From Myxococcales bacterium (lineage in GTDB: Bacteria; Myxococcota_A; Polyangia; Polyangiales; Polyangiaceae): a DNA stretch of 64,000 bases. The DNA is taken from the NCBI GenBank assembly GCA_903642325.1, contig CAHJWM010000026.1, forward strand, positions 1-64,000, written 5' to 3'. The notes under the pieces are model-generated. The model saw only the letters and a program-made list of their open reading frames with translations. It ran no database searches and was not told the DNA's origin. The position numbers were made by a program, and so were the translations under genes. Of this stretch, positions 54,239-63,791 are shown piece after piece. Each line of letters opens with the position of its first letter. The stretch's first letter is position 1.

Positions 54239-54871
54239 TCAGGGTCGCCCCGGCTGCAGGATCTCGACCCCGTGAAGCTCGCCCGACCAATCGACACCGA
54301 GCGCAAACGAGAGCGCGGATGCAAGCTTCTGTCCCAAGCAGCGCGCGACGATTTCACAGCTGATATCGAGACTCAGCGCGCTCGCGCTCGTGCTCACTAT
54401 GTTGCCCGAGGTGCAAATGCGGTCCCGGGAGTTGGGTTGGGCGCTTGGGCAGGTAGCGAGGATGTTCTGGGCTAGCTCGGCGTTGGCGGCGACTTGTACC
54501 TCCTCGAGCAGCCCGGCCTTGGCAAGCAGCCAGACGCCATTGCCGACCGCCGCGATCAGCGCGGCTTGCTGCACCGCGCGGCGTAACCAGGCGAGCAGCT
54601 CAGGGTCCTCCGCGGCCCGAAGCGCACCGTAGCCGCCAGGCAGAATGACGCACTCCGCCCCTGAGTGCGCGGACCAGGCATGGCTCGCGTGGAGCGACAG
54701 TCGACTCCGCGTGCTTACCGGTCCCACGGAGCTAGCGACCAAGTCGATGTCGAACGGCTTGAAATTCCAGTGCCGACCCGCGCTCGACAGCACGCTCATC
54801 GGCCCCGCAACGTCCAGCAGCTCGACCTCATCGAAGACGGCGATCGCGGTCGCATAAGGCTTGGTCCGCAT
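54239..54871 (-). CDS. DJ-1/PfpI-family protein lacking the catalytic cysteine
   Basis: The 210-aa protein has the DJ-1/PfpI (GATase1-like) fold, as in the N-terminal part of FtrA/GlxA-type AraC regulators: V-F-D-E-V-E-L-L-D-V-A-G-P, V-I-L-P-G-G-Y-G, and T-S-G-N-I-V-S-T. The nucleophile elbow should read A-x-V-C-x-G; here it is A-A-V-G-N-G (Gly110), so the Cys is lost. The AraC DNA-binding domain is absent. It may be a non-enzymatic sensor. ATG 54871 has an AGAGAGAG tract upstream; the frame extends to 54925. It ends next to the lipoprotein gene and starts divergent from ilvE. Confidence 0.85.
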   Translation of the reverse strand: MRTKPYATAIAVFDEVELLDVAGPMSVLSSAGRHWNFKPFDIDLVASSVGPVSTRSRLSLHASHAWSAHSGAECVILPGGYGALRAAEDPELLAWLRRAVQQAALIAAVGNGVWLLAKAGLLEEVQVAANAELAQNILATCPSAQPNSRDRICTSGNIVSTSASALSLDISCEIVARCLGQKLASALSFALGVDWSGELHGVEILQPGRP

Positions 54872-54989
54872 GCTCTCTCTGGCCTCGAAACTGCGCGATC
54901 CGCGCTCCGGCCTGGCCGAGCGCACACTAGCCAGGTTTTTTCAGCGATGCGACGGCGATCTGCCCGCGGCTGGAGCGCGGAGGGTCGAT

Positions 54990-55035
54990 CGTTCGGCGGA
55001 CCTGCGTTCGGCGGACCCTGCGTTCGGCGGACCTG
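54990..55035 (+). repeat. Three tandem 15-16-bp repeats upstream of ilvE
   Basis: The unit CGTTCGGCGGACC(C)TG is repeated three times without gaps at 54990-55004, 55005-55020 (with one extra C) and 55021-55035. It ends 34 bp before the ilvE start codon. It could bind a protein or be a young tandem duplication. Confidence 0.8.
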
Positions 55036-55068
55036 CGCAGGGTTCTGTGGTATCCCAAAGCAGTACGC

Positions 55069-56169
<1,101 letters not shown>

Positions 56170-56546
56170 TTGTTCCCGGCCGAGCCTCGGCCCACGCACT
56201 TTCCTGCGTTGGATACGAGTGGCCATCTCGCCCCATAGCGCGCGAGCTTTCGCTCTTCGCCCTCGCCACGCGCTGAGCGCGGACACACAGTTCGTTCAAG
56301 CTCGCTCGCGGTGCACGAGAAAGAGCCGGGGCGGTGGCTATTGAAACCGCCCTCGCGTTCCAGAGGAAGAAATGAGTCACGCTGAATTTCGAACACCTGC
56401 TTCGCTTGGCGCTGCACCCCCTTCAGGCATGCAAGCCTGCAAGAGACGGGTCCCTTGATGGTCACGCGGGCTCGCAGGGTCGTCCAAGCCTTCGGCGGCG
56501 AGGCTCGGGTACATGCTTGCTCGTGCTCGTGCGTACGCCGTGCCTA
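56170..56546. other. Gene-free stretch (377 bp) between ilvE and the VWA cluster
   Basis: Open frames exist on both strands but none resembles a protein. A short inverted repeat, GGCCGAG-C-CTCGGCC (56178-56192), follows the ilvE stop by 9 bp and could weakly stop transcription, but it has no T-run. The VWA operon on the minus strand ends at 56547. Confidence 0.5.
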
Positions 56547-59500
56547 TCACACTCGCTTACCCCTGCGCCGCGCGAGCAAGATCTCAGCGGCGGTCTGGCC
56601 GCGCCCGGTCGTGCGCGCCGCCTCCGCGGAGGGTGCCGCTTCCGGGGAGGCTGCGGCTCCGGGCGTAGGCGCCGGGGACTGCGCCGCGGAGCGCGGGTTT
56701 GCTGGCGGTCCGCCGATCGGCGTCGCCGGCGGCAGCACGGGACGCGGCGTCAGCGCGGCGGCGCGTTCGTTCGCGCGGGCCTTGGCTTGGCGCAGTGCCT
56801 CCAGGCCTGACCTCGCAGGTTCGCGTTCGGGGGTGCGGAGGCGCGCCGATCGGGCCTGTTTTACGAGCCGCAGCCATGATCCGGCAGCCGCGGTTGCGTT
56901 CAGCGCGAAGTCCGGCACGGCCAAGCGTCGGCTGGCTACGCCCAACAGCAAACAGCTCGCAGCGAGCACGGCCATTGCTCGACTTAGATTTTGATAAGCG
57001 AAGCGCAGCGCTCCGCGATCCGCAAAGATGCCGGCTAATGTGTCGCGCACCCTGCCACCGGTCACGCGCGCGACCTGGCGCAACAATCCACGGTCGGTGC
57101 CGGTGGGCCGAAGCTCTTCGCCCGCGGACAACGCGGCGGCGGTCGTGCCGAGGGCTTCGTTCGTCTGTTCGTCTACCGCCGTTGCCACGTAGGCGCCCGG
57201 GCGGGAGAGCGGTAGGCGGCCCGCGTACGCGCCCGCGCCCGCTGCCTCCAAGGGGATGGTGGCTGAAAACCCGTCCGGGCCGGCTACGCGGACCTCGATA
57301 CGGCGGAAGTTTTCGGCGTGGCCGTGCTCGTCGATCAAACTAGCGCGCACGCGAAGCTCACCGCCCAGGGTATCGGCCTCCACGCGTACGCGCGGGTTGT
57401 CCGCGCGCCGCGACAGATCACGGCCGAGTTGGCCGAACAGCTGCTGGGCTCCTTCCCACCCCGTCCACGCCACGCCCCAGCGATCACTGAAGTCGCTCGT
57501 AAACGTGGCCGCGCGCCCGATGCCTGCGGACCAAGTCGCCAAAATGGGGTCTCCTTCTGGCCCGCTCAAGTGCACTTGAGCGCGGCCCTTGGCCAAGGTT
57601 ACGTCGTAGCCAAGGAGCTGCGGCGCGCTCGTGAAGTCGATGCCGCGAGTTGCTGGTCCGGCCGCGCCGAGCTCCGGGCGAAATGAAAGCTCGTTGATCG
57701 AGCTGCGCGCGGCCAAAATGGTTTCTTGCGCGAACACGGCGGGCAAGCGGCTGGCATCCTCGATCAAATAGAAACGGCCGTCCCCGAGTGCGCTCATGTG
57801 CTCGAGCGCGGGCACGTCCGAGCCGTTTCCCAGAGCCACGACGCTGGTAGTGATCCCGCGCGCCTTGCCCGAGCTGACGAGGGCAAAGGCGTTGCTGCGT
57901 TCTTCGGCGTCATTGCCGTCTGAAAAGAGCAACAGATGCTTCAGCTGCACGTGCTCCTTGGCCAACGCTTGGTAGCCAGACTCGAGGGTCAGATCCACGT
58001 AGATGCCGCCGCCCCCCGGCCCTACCGCGCGGATGTCGTGGGCGATGCGCACTTTATCCCTCACCGGGCCGAGGGGCACGGTCCATTTCACCGCCGTATC
58101 CACGTGCATGACGCCCAGGCGATCGCCCGCGCCCAAAAGCTCCGCGCTGCGCACCGCTGCTTCGTTTGCCAGCTCGAGCTTGGTGTTCGTGCCCGCGCTC
58201 ATGGCCATCGAACCGGAGTAGTCGACGGCGATCACTTCGGCCAGGCTTGCGCGGCGACGCTCCTGCTTGAGATCGAAGGACACGGGGCTCACTTCTTCGA
58301 CGGGGGTCTTGCCAAAGCCGCCTGGGCCAAGCGAGTGGTCGCCGCCCATGAGCAGGAGCCCCCCGCCTAAATCGCGCACGTAGGACGCCAAAGCATCGAG
58401 CTGCGATGCGGCAAGCTCGCTGGCGGCGATGTCGCTCAGCACGATGAGGTCATACGCCGTGAGGGCTCCAAGATCGGACGGGATAGCCGCCAGCCCGGCA
58501 ACGGTGACCTTGAAAGCGGCGGCCTCGAGCGCGCGTTGTAAGGCGCGCGCAAGCGGCGGGTCGCGCTCCAAGATCAAGGCCACGGCTTCGCCGCGCACGC
58601 GTACGAAGGCGGTGCCCGAGTTGTCCTCGGGCGCTCGATCAAGGCTCGCGTCGAGCGCGCTCAGCTCTACATCGTAGCGGTGGAACCCAGGATCGCCGGC
58701 GACTTCACGCAAGTGCAGCACGCCCTCGCCAACCGAAATTTTCGTGTTGCCTTTACGGATCAGCTGGCCGTCGCGGAGCACGCGCAGCTCGACCTCGGCG
58801 GTCGACGTAGCTTGCGTGACCACGCGCAGATCCAGCGCTTCCCCCGCGTTGGCGCGCGGCACCGTGTGTACGGAAGCAATGCGCACGTCCGGCACCTTGG
58901 CTTGATCGAGCGGCACCACATCGACGGGCACCCCGGCGGCAACAGCGGCGGCAGCGGCGGTCAGCGTGTCACCGCGCGTGGCGACGCCGTCGCTCACGAC
59001 CACGATCCGGGCCGCCGCGTCGGCGGGAACCTCTCCAAGCGCGCGGCTCACCGCCGCGCCAAGATCAGTGCCGTCCCGGCCGATGTCCGCCTTCTGCGGC
59101 GCGGGCAGGACGGAACGCTCGCGCAGCGGGTCCTCCACGGCGGCCGTGGCCCCAAAGGCGATGGTGCCGATGCGATCGTGCTCACGCATTCCGAGCTCCG
59201 CCACTCGGAGCTCGCTCAGCAGACGTGCGTCGGCGCCCGGCACCAGATCAATGCTGCGGCTGCGATCGATGGCCACGATCACGGCCAAGCGGTCCAAGGG
59301 GCGGCCGAGCTCGATGCCCACGACCGCGTAGGCAGCCGTCAGCGCGGAAAGGCCCACGCCGAGTGTTTGCAGGAGCCGTCGAACTCGATGCTGGCGCAAC
59401 GGAAGCTGCGCCAGTCGAGCGACAACGAACCAAACGACGGCCGCCGCTGGTAAAGCGAACAACGGGCGCTCGAAACGCAAGTAGGGGATGTAGAACCAGG

Positions 59501-59573
59501 GCAACCGGGCGAGCAGAAGCCAGGCACACGGTAGCGCGGCCAGCAGACGCAAGGCATGCCGGAGGCGTTTCAC
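56547..59573 (-). CDS. Large membrane protein with VWA domains, GATase-like domain (Bat-like cluster)
   Basis: This 1008-aa protein starts with two membrane helices, then a VWA-like domain (V-I-V-A-I-D-R-S-R-S-I-D), then a GATase1-like fold (D-L-I-V-L-S-D-I-A-A-S, L-G-G-G-L-L-L-M-G-G-D-H-S-L-G-P-G-G). A second VWA domain has a full MIDAS motif (A-V-D-Y-S-G-S-M-A) and T-L-E-S-G-Y. A third transmembrane helix near residue 880 and a long Pro/Ala/Arg tail follow. Such proteins partner with BatA-like proteins. GTG 59573 overlaps the upstream stop (GTGA). The role is not known; MoxR-type metal-insertion or envelope-stress functions are suggested by the cluster. Confidence 0.85.
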   Translation of the reverse strand: MKRLRHALRLLAALPCAWLLLARLPWFYIPYLRFERPLFALPAAAVVWFVVARLAQLPLRQHRVRRLLQTLGVGLSALTAAYAVVGIELGRPLDRLAVIVAIDRSRSIDLVPGADARLLSELRVAELGMREHDRIGTIAFGATAAVEDPLRERSVLPAPQKADIGRDGTDLGAAVSRALGEVPADAAARIVVVSDGVATRGDTLTAAAAAVAAGVPVDVVPLDQAKVPDVRIASVHTVPRANAGEALDLRVVTQATSTAEVELRVLRDGQLIRKGNTKISVGEGVLHLREVAGDPGFHRYDVELSALDASLDRAPEDNSGTAFVRVRGEAVALILERDPPLARALQRALEAAAFKVTVAGLAAIPSDLGALTAYDLIVLSDIAASELAASQLDALASYVRDLGGGLLLMGGDHSLGPGGFGKTPVEEVSPVSFDLKQERRRASLAEVIAVDYSGSMAMSAGTNTKLELANEAAVRSAELLGAGDRLGVMHVDTAVKWTVPLGPVRDKVRIAHDIRAVGPGGGGIYVDLTLESGYQALAKEHVQLKHLLLFSDGNDAEERSNAFALVSSGKARGITTSVVALGNGSDVPALEHMSALGDGRFYLIEDASRLPAVFAQETILAARSSINELSFRPELGAAGPATRGIDFTSAPQLLGYDVTLAKGRAQVHLSGPEGDPILATWSAGIGRAATFTSDFSDRWGVAWTGWEGAQQLFGQLGRDLSRRADNPRVRVEADTLGGELRVRASLIDEHGHAENFRRIEVRVAGPDGFSATIPLEAAGAGAYAGRLPLSRPGAYVATAVDEQTNEALGTTAAALSAGEELRPTGTDRGLLRQVARVTGGRVRDTLAGIFADRGALRFAYQNLSRAMAVLAASCLLLGVASRRLAVPDFALNATAAAGSWLRLVKQARSARLRTPEREPARSGLEALRQAKARANERAAALTPRPVLPPATPIGGPPANPRSAAQSPAPTPGAAASPEAAPSAEAARTTGRGQTAAEILLARRRGKRV

Positions 59574-61540
59574 CGGGGCGCCGCCGATCCACGCTCCGGG
59601 CGCAGCGGGACAGTGAGCACGAGCGGCTGCGGTCGGCGCGTGACCCACCAGACGTCCAGCGCGATCAGCGCTAGCGCCAGCGCCGCCAATAACCACGACC
59701 AATCGATGACGGCGTCCGCGAGATTTTGCTCGGAGCGCGTGACGACGGGTCCCGCGAGCGTCCGCGGAAGCTCAGCCGAGTTCAGATCACTTTCGCGCTC
59801 GCTCGTCAGATTCGCGCTAAATAAAGCGCTTCCCCTGCGCTTGCCGGCGTAGCTCGCGAAGTAAAATCCGGCGCGCGGCAAATTCGGTACGACGCACAGG
59901 CCGTCCCGGGCGCCAAGCTTTTGGCGGTGGCCGCTCGGGCTTTCCAGCTCGACCTCCGTCACGTCCAGGGGCACACGCAGGCCGTACGGTTCCCCCGTCC
60001 GCCCAGTTGGCTCGGCGCCGCGCAAGCGGTGGCTGCGAGCCAACTCCACCACGTTGCGCATGAAGAGCACGAACGAGGCCTTGAGCGGCCAATTGCTGTC
60101 ACCGACGTCGAACCCGACCACGGTGGCGGTGCGTCCGGGGCTGGAAGCGTCGGCGATCAGCGTGCCCTCGCGGCTCTGTACCAGGGCGGCCTGTGGGCTG
60201 TCGGGTTCGAGTCGGCGCGCGTGCAAGAGCTCGACGCCGTCGAGCGATAGAAAGCGCAGGCGCGGGTCAACCTCCGCCCAGGACGTCACGGTCGGGCCGT
60301 CTAGCGTCGCACCCACTACGGTCGTGCCGCACACACCGGCGGGTGGATTCAGGATCAACAAATCGCCACCTGGCGTGTCCGTGGGGCAGGCGCCATCGAC
60401 TACCAGCAATGCATCCGGGGCCAGGCCCGCGCCCCCCAAGCCGGCAAGCGATGCTCCCAGCAGCTCCACATTCGGGTCGGAGCCGAGTGCGCGGGCGACC
60501 CAGGCATTGCCTTTGGCCGGCGCCATGACCACCGGGAGCTTCGTGCCGTTCGGCACGCGGCCGTACGCGCGATCGTCGCTGGCCAGAGCGTCTTCCGGCG
60601 AAAGCTCGACGATTAGGCCAACGCCGGCGTCGCCTGGCGCTGGCTCGAACGCGAGCACCGCCGGAGCGCGCTCGCCGGGCGCGAGATCGATGCGCCGTGA
60701 GGCGAGGGGCTGAGCGACGTTTCTTTCACGGAGCGTCACATACAGACTGCGCGCCTTCCGGCCGAAGTTCTGGACCATCGCGAAGGCTTGGACTTGCTCG
60801 TGATGCGAGCTCGGGTCCTGGCTGTTGGCTATGTCGAGGCGCACCAGCGCGGCATTTTCCACGGGACTGCCCACGCGCACGAGCTCGATGGGCAGCCGGC
60901 TCGACGCAAAAGCGTCGCGGTCGGCGAGGGCGCCGTCGCTGACGACCACCAAGCGCGCTCCGCCCTGCGCGACGTAGGGCCGCAGCTGGGCGCTGGCGGT
61001 GGCGATCGCCTGGGCCATGCGGCCCTCCGCGTCCGAGTCCTCCAGCTTGGCAAGCGACGCCTCCAGCCGGCGGCCATCGCTGTCCATGGCCGAGACCACG
61101 TGGGCTTCACGCCCGGCTTCGACGATCACCGCCTGGGCGCCCGGAGAGAGCGCGCGAATCACGGCGGACGCAGCGTCCCGAGCATGGGCCAGCCTGGAAC
61201 GACCGTCGGGCTCCCGCGCCGACATCGAGGCGCTGGTGTCGACGACGATCGCCACATGGTCGCCTGCGATGCGCCCAGCACGCGATGCAGGGCGCGAAAG
61301 CGCCAGGGACAGGAGGCCTAGGGCGACGAGCTCGAGCAGCAAGGGAAGCTGCCAAACCAGTCGTTTGAACGGACTTTTGGCCGCTAAATCGCGTGCCGCC
61401 GCGGCCCACAACCACGTCGACGAGACGGCTACGCGTGGGCGCCGGACCTTGAGCACGTAAAGCAGCACGAGCGGCAGGACGAGGCTGAGTAGCCACAGTC
61501 CAGCGGGGGCTTTGAGCTCGAAGGGCACGCCGTGCAGCAT
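59570..61540 (-). CDS. BatA-like protein with VWA domain
   Basis: This 656-aa protein begins with the BatA N-terminal membrane domain (L-W-L-L-S-L-V-L-P-L-V-L-L-Y-V-L-K-V-R-R-P, then L-P-L-L-L-E-L-V-A-L-G-L-L-S-L-A-L-S-R-P). A VWA domain follows with MIDAS motif V-D-T-S-A-S-M-S. A large beta-rich periplasmic region continues to a C-terminal membrane helix (W-L-L-A-A-L-A-L-A-L-I-A-L-D-V-W-W). The layout is that of aerotolerance-type BatA proteins. ATG 61540 starts it. It shares a GTGA overlap with the large VWA gene. The DUF58 gene that normally accompanies it lies ~1.3 kb upstream on the same strand. Confidence 0.88.
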   Translation of the reverse strand: MLHGVPFELKAPAGLWLLSLVLPLVLLYVLKVRRPRVAVSSTWLWAAAARDLAAKSPFKRLVWQLPLLLELVALGLLSLALSRPASRAGRIAGDHVAIVVDTSASMSAREPDGRSRLAHARDAASAVIRALSPGAQAVIVEAGREAHVVSAMDSDGRRLEASLAKLEDSDAEGRMAQAIATASAQLRPYVAQGGARLVVVSDGALADRDAFASSRLPIELVRVGSPVENAALVRLDIANSQDPSSHHEQVQAFAMVQNFGRKARSLYVTLRERNVAQPLASRRIDLAPGERAPAVLAFEPAPGDAGVGLIVELSPEDALASDDRAYGRVPNGTKLPVVMAPAKGNAWVARALGSDPNVELLGASLAGLGGAGLAPDALLVVDGACPTDTPGGDLLILNPPAGVCGTTVVGATLDGPTVTSWAEVDPRLRFLSLDGVELLHARRLEPDSPQAALVQSREGTLIADASSPGRTATVVGFDVGDSNWPLKASFVLFMRNVVELARSHRLRGAEPTGRTGEPYGLRVPLDVTEVELESPSGHRQKLGARDGLCVVPNLPRAGFYFASYAGKRRGSALFSANLTSERESDLNSAELPRTLAGPVVTRSEQNLADAVIDWSWLLAALALALIALDVWWVTRRPQPLVLTVPLRPERGSAAPR

Positions 61541-61579
61541 AGGGGCAGGCCAAGCCCGTCGCCAGCAGAGGCCGCTCGG

Positions 61580-62281
61580 CTACTCCGGCGCCCCGTCATT
61601 CGCAAGCTCGTCCCGAAGGCGGGCGTAGCTCTCGTCGCGGTCCCGGCGAAGGTCTAAAAACAGCGCTTCCAAGACGTCGATCCCCGTCTCCAGAGCGGTG
61701 TCGAGATTGGCCTGCGCGATGCGCTGACGTAGGGAAACAGGCTCCTTTTGCGGTAAGGCTCGCGTCGCGAGGTCGGAGAGATCGAGGAACGTGGTGCCCT
61801 CCTGATTGCCACCTCGGACGCGCTCGAGCGCCGTCCGGCGTACGACCTGGATGGTAGGGTCCGGGGTCCGGCGTAGAAATGGAATCAAGCGCTCGGGCTC
61901 TTTGAGATCAGCCGGGGCATCCGGGTGGAAGGCGGCCATGGCAAAGGGCACGGTGCCGACCTCGTAGCGTGCCGAGTCACGTTCGCGGAGCGTCCGAGCG
62001 AAGCTGTCGAAGCCCAAGCGATCGAGCGCTAAGTCTGGGTAAATGAAGAGCGCGATCTCGGTCTCGAGCGCGCCTTTCAGGCTCGTTAGCAGCGCGAGCG
62101 ACTGTCGCGGATCCTGCTGATTTTCGGCCAAAACGACGACTTCCAACACCCGGCCATCACGGCGCGCGGAGGCCGCCCAGGGGCACAAGCCATAGCCTTC
62201 GACCACCTCCCGCATGTAGCGGCGATAGACCCTCAAGGCCTCGCTTCGGAGCGCGTCATCGTAGGCTTTGCTAGCTGTCAT
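61580..62281 (-). CDS. DUF1415-like protein
   Basis: This 233-aa soluble protein contains V-V-E-G-Y-G-L-C-P-W-A (DUF1415's G-L-C-P-F/W motif), V-G-T-V-P-F-A-M-A-A-F-H-P and the late R-T-P-D-P-T-I-Q region that fits this family of unknown function. The longer family copies start near A-L-R-S-E-A-L-R-V-Y-R-R-Y. ATG 62281 is chosen because the 38 upstream residues from 62395 are Arg-rich and unlike the family. It lies 39 bp upstream of the BatA gene on the same strand, so it may be cotranscribed with it. The reaction is unknown. Confidence 0.8.
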   Translation of the reverse strand: MTASKAYDDALRSEALRVYRRYMREVVEGYGLCPWAASARRDGRVLEVVVLAENQQDPRQSLALLTSLKGALETEIALFIYPDLALDRLGFDSFARTLRERDSARYEVGTVPFAMAAFHPDAPADLKEPERLIPFLRRTPDPTIQVVRRTALERVRGGNQEGTTFLDLSDLATRALPQKEPVSLRQRIAQANLDTALETGIDVLEALFLDLRRDRDESYARLRDELANDGAPE

Positions 62282-62507
62282 CTGTGATCGATTCTCGAGT
62301 CTATTAGGCAAGCGAGCGCGTGTCTCGGCGGCCCTCGCTCGGCGGTCCTGAACGAGGCTTGCGAGAGAAATTTCGATCAGCGAGCGCATGAACAATCAAT
62401 CGCGATCGTAACGTGCTTCTTGACGGCACGTGCACATGGATTGCAAAGTGTGATCTATTGATTGCGCTCGCGTGTGTTAGCGCATCAGAAAAATAGAGGA
62501 CGGATCA

Positions 62508-62705
62508 ATGGCCGCCAAAAAGAAGAAGAAGAGCGCGAAGAAAGCTGCATCCACACCGGCTGTAGCGGCGCCTGCTGCCAAGAAGAAGGCTAAGAAGAAA
62601 GCCGGCAAGAAGAAGTCGAAGAAGAAGGCTTCCAAGGCAGCGGCTCCGGAAGATGAGCCGGTGCCCGCCAAAAAAGCCAAGAAGAAGTCGAAGAAGAAGG
62701 CTTGA
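62508..62705 (+). CDS. Lysine/alanine-rich histone H1-like protein
   Basis: This 65-aa protein is 28/65 lysine, with Ala, Ser and Pro making up most of the rest, and runs such as K-K-K-A-K-K-K-A and K-K-K-S-K-K-K-A. This is the composition of bacterial H1-like nucleoid proteins. One acidic stretch, P-E-D-E-P, interrupts it. The ribosome site GAGGA lies 8 nt before the ATG. The 3' half contains a 26-nt direct DNA repeat (62606-62631 and 62678-62703). A GC hairpin (62736-62759) follows. It is likely DNA- or RNA-binding; high expression is possible. No helix-turn-helix or other domain is present. Confidence 0.75.
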   Translation: MAAKKKKKSAKKAASTPAVAAPAAKKKAKKKAGKKKSKKKASKAAAPEDEPVPAKKAKKKSKKKA

Positions 62706-62735
62706 GCTTCCCTTGAGCGCGAGCGCTACCGACCG

Positions 62736-62759
62736 CCGCCGCCGCTTTCTCGGCGGCGG
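62736..62759 (+). terminator. GC-rich hairpin after the H1-like gene
   Basis: A perfect 9-bp stem CCGCCGCCG / CGGCGGCGG with loop CTTTCT lies 30 bp after the stop codon. There is no T-tract after it, so it is a weak candidate for intrinsic termination. Confidence 0.4.
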
Positions 62760-62882
62760 GAGATCGGTGGCGCTCGCAGCTCGTCGGTTGCGGTTTCCTC
62801 GTGATGAGTCGTCGCCTCTGCCCCAAACATGGCTGGCTCTGATCAACTTGCCGGTTTTTTGAACTAAATGGCCTGAATCTGC

Positions 62883-63791
62883 TCAGTCCACCGCTTTCGC
62901 CACGAAGCGCCGCACGACTCCTTCCAAGGGTTCGTCGTTCGTGACTCGCACGTAGCTGGCCCGGTGCTTACGCGCCCAGGAGCGCAATTCTTCGATCAGG
63001 CCGGTCAACCGCGCCACGTAAGCGTCCATGGCGGCGGCGTCCACACTGAGCTCGACCTCGGCGTGCGTCTCGGCGTCTACCAACCTGCAATCGCCATCGA
63101 ACGTAGGCGCTACTTCTTCGCGCGCTAGCACTTGAACCAAGGCCACTTGGTGGCCACCGCTGCAGGCACGAGTCAGGGCCCGGGTAACGGGTCCCGAATC
63201 CAAGAAATCGCTCACCACGACCAGCAAGCCTGGTCGTGCCAAGCGCTGCACCGTGTGGGTCACGGCGCGGGCCAGGTCGACCGAGCCATGCGCCGCGGGT
63301 TCGGAGAGGTCGCGGAGCAGCGCCGCGAGCGCATCTCGTCCCCGACGCGGCAGGCCCACCCGCTCGAGGCCACGACCGGCGCTCGGTCCGCTGGCCTCGC
63401 GGGCGACCAGCACTTGCACGCGTTGGCCGTTGGCAAGCCCCAAATAGCCGATGGCGGCGGCAACACGCCTCGCCACCTCGAGCTTCGGCGGGGCCCCGAA
63501 TCCGAGCGATGCGGAGGCGTCGACCAGCACGCGCAATAAGCTGTCTTCTTCCGCGCGGAATAGCTTCACGACCGGCTCCCCCGTGCGCGCGAAGGCCGCC
63601 CAATCGACGCGTCGCAGGTCGTCGCCCGGCGCGTACGGGCGATGGTCCTGAAATTCGGCTGAGCCGCCTCGACGCGGCGAAGCGCGCTCGCCGGCGCTTC
63701 CGCTTTGCACCGTGAGCTCGAGCCGACGGCGCAGCGCCTCTAGCTCCCGAACGAAGCCAGGGTCGAGCAACGCGCGCGCGTGCGACGACAA
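62883..63791 (-). CDS. DUF58 domain-containing protein
   Basis: This 302-aa protein has the DUF58 hallmark G-x-x-x-D-x-R-x-Y-x-x-G-D-D-x-R-x-I-D-W (here F-Q-D-H-R-P-Y-A-P-G-D-D-L-R-R-V-D-W-A-A-F-A-R) and the VWA-like core L-V-D-A-S-A-S-L-G-F. DUF58 proteins are encoded with MoxR ATPases and BatA-type proteins. The start is TTG 63791, immediately after the previous stop, with GAGG 5 nt upstream. It has no membrane segment. The partner MoxR ATPase is not in view and is probably beyond the right edge. Confidence 0.9.
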   Translation of the reverse strand: MSSHARALLDPGFVRELEALRRRLELTVQSGSAGERASPRRGGSAEFQDHRPYAPGDDLRRVDWAAFARTGEPVVKLFRAEEDSLLRVLVDASASLGFGAPPKLEVARRVAAAIGYLGLANGQRVQVLVAREASGPSAGRGLERVGLPRRGRDALAALLRDLSEPAAHGSVDLARAVTHTVQRLARPGLLVVVSDFLDSGPVTRALTRACSGGHQVALVQVLAREEVAPTFDGDCRLVDAETHAEVELSVDAAAMDAYVARLTGLIEELRSWARKHRASYVRVTNDEPLEGVVRRFVAKAVD

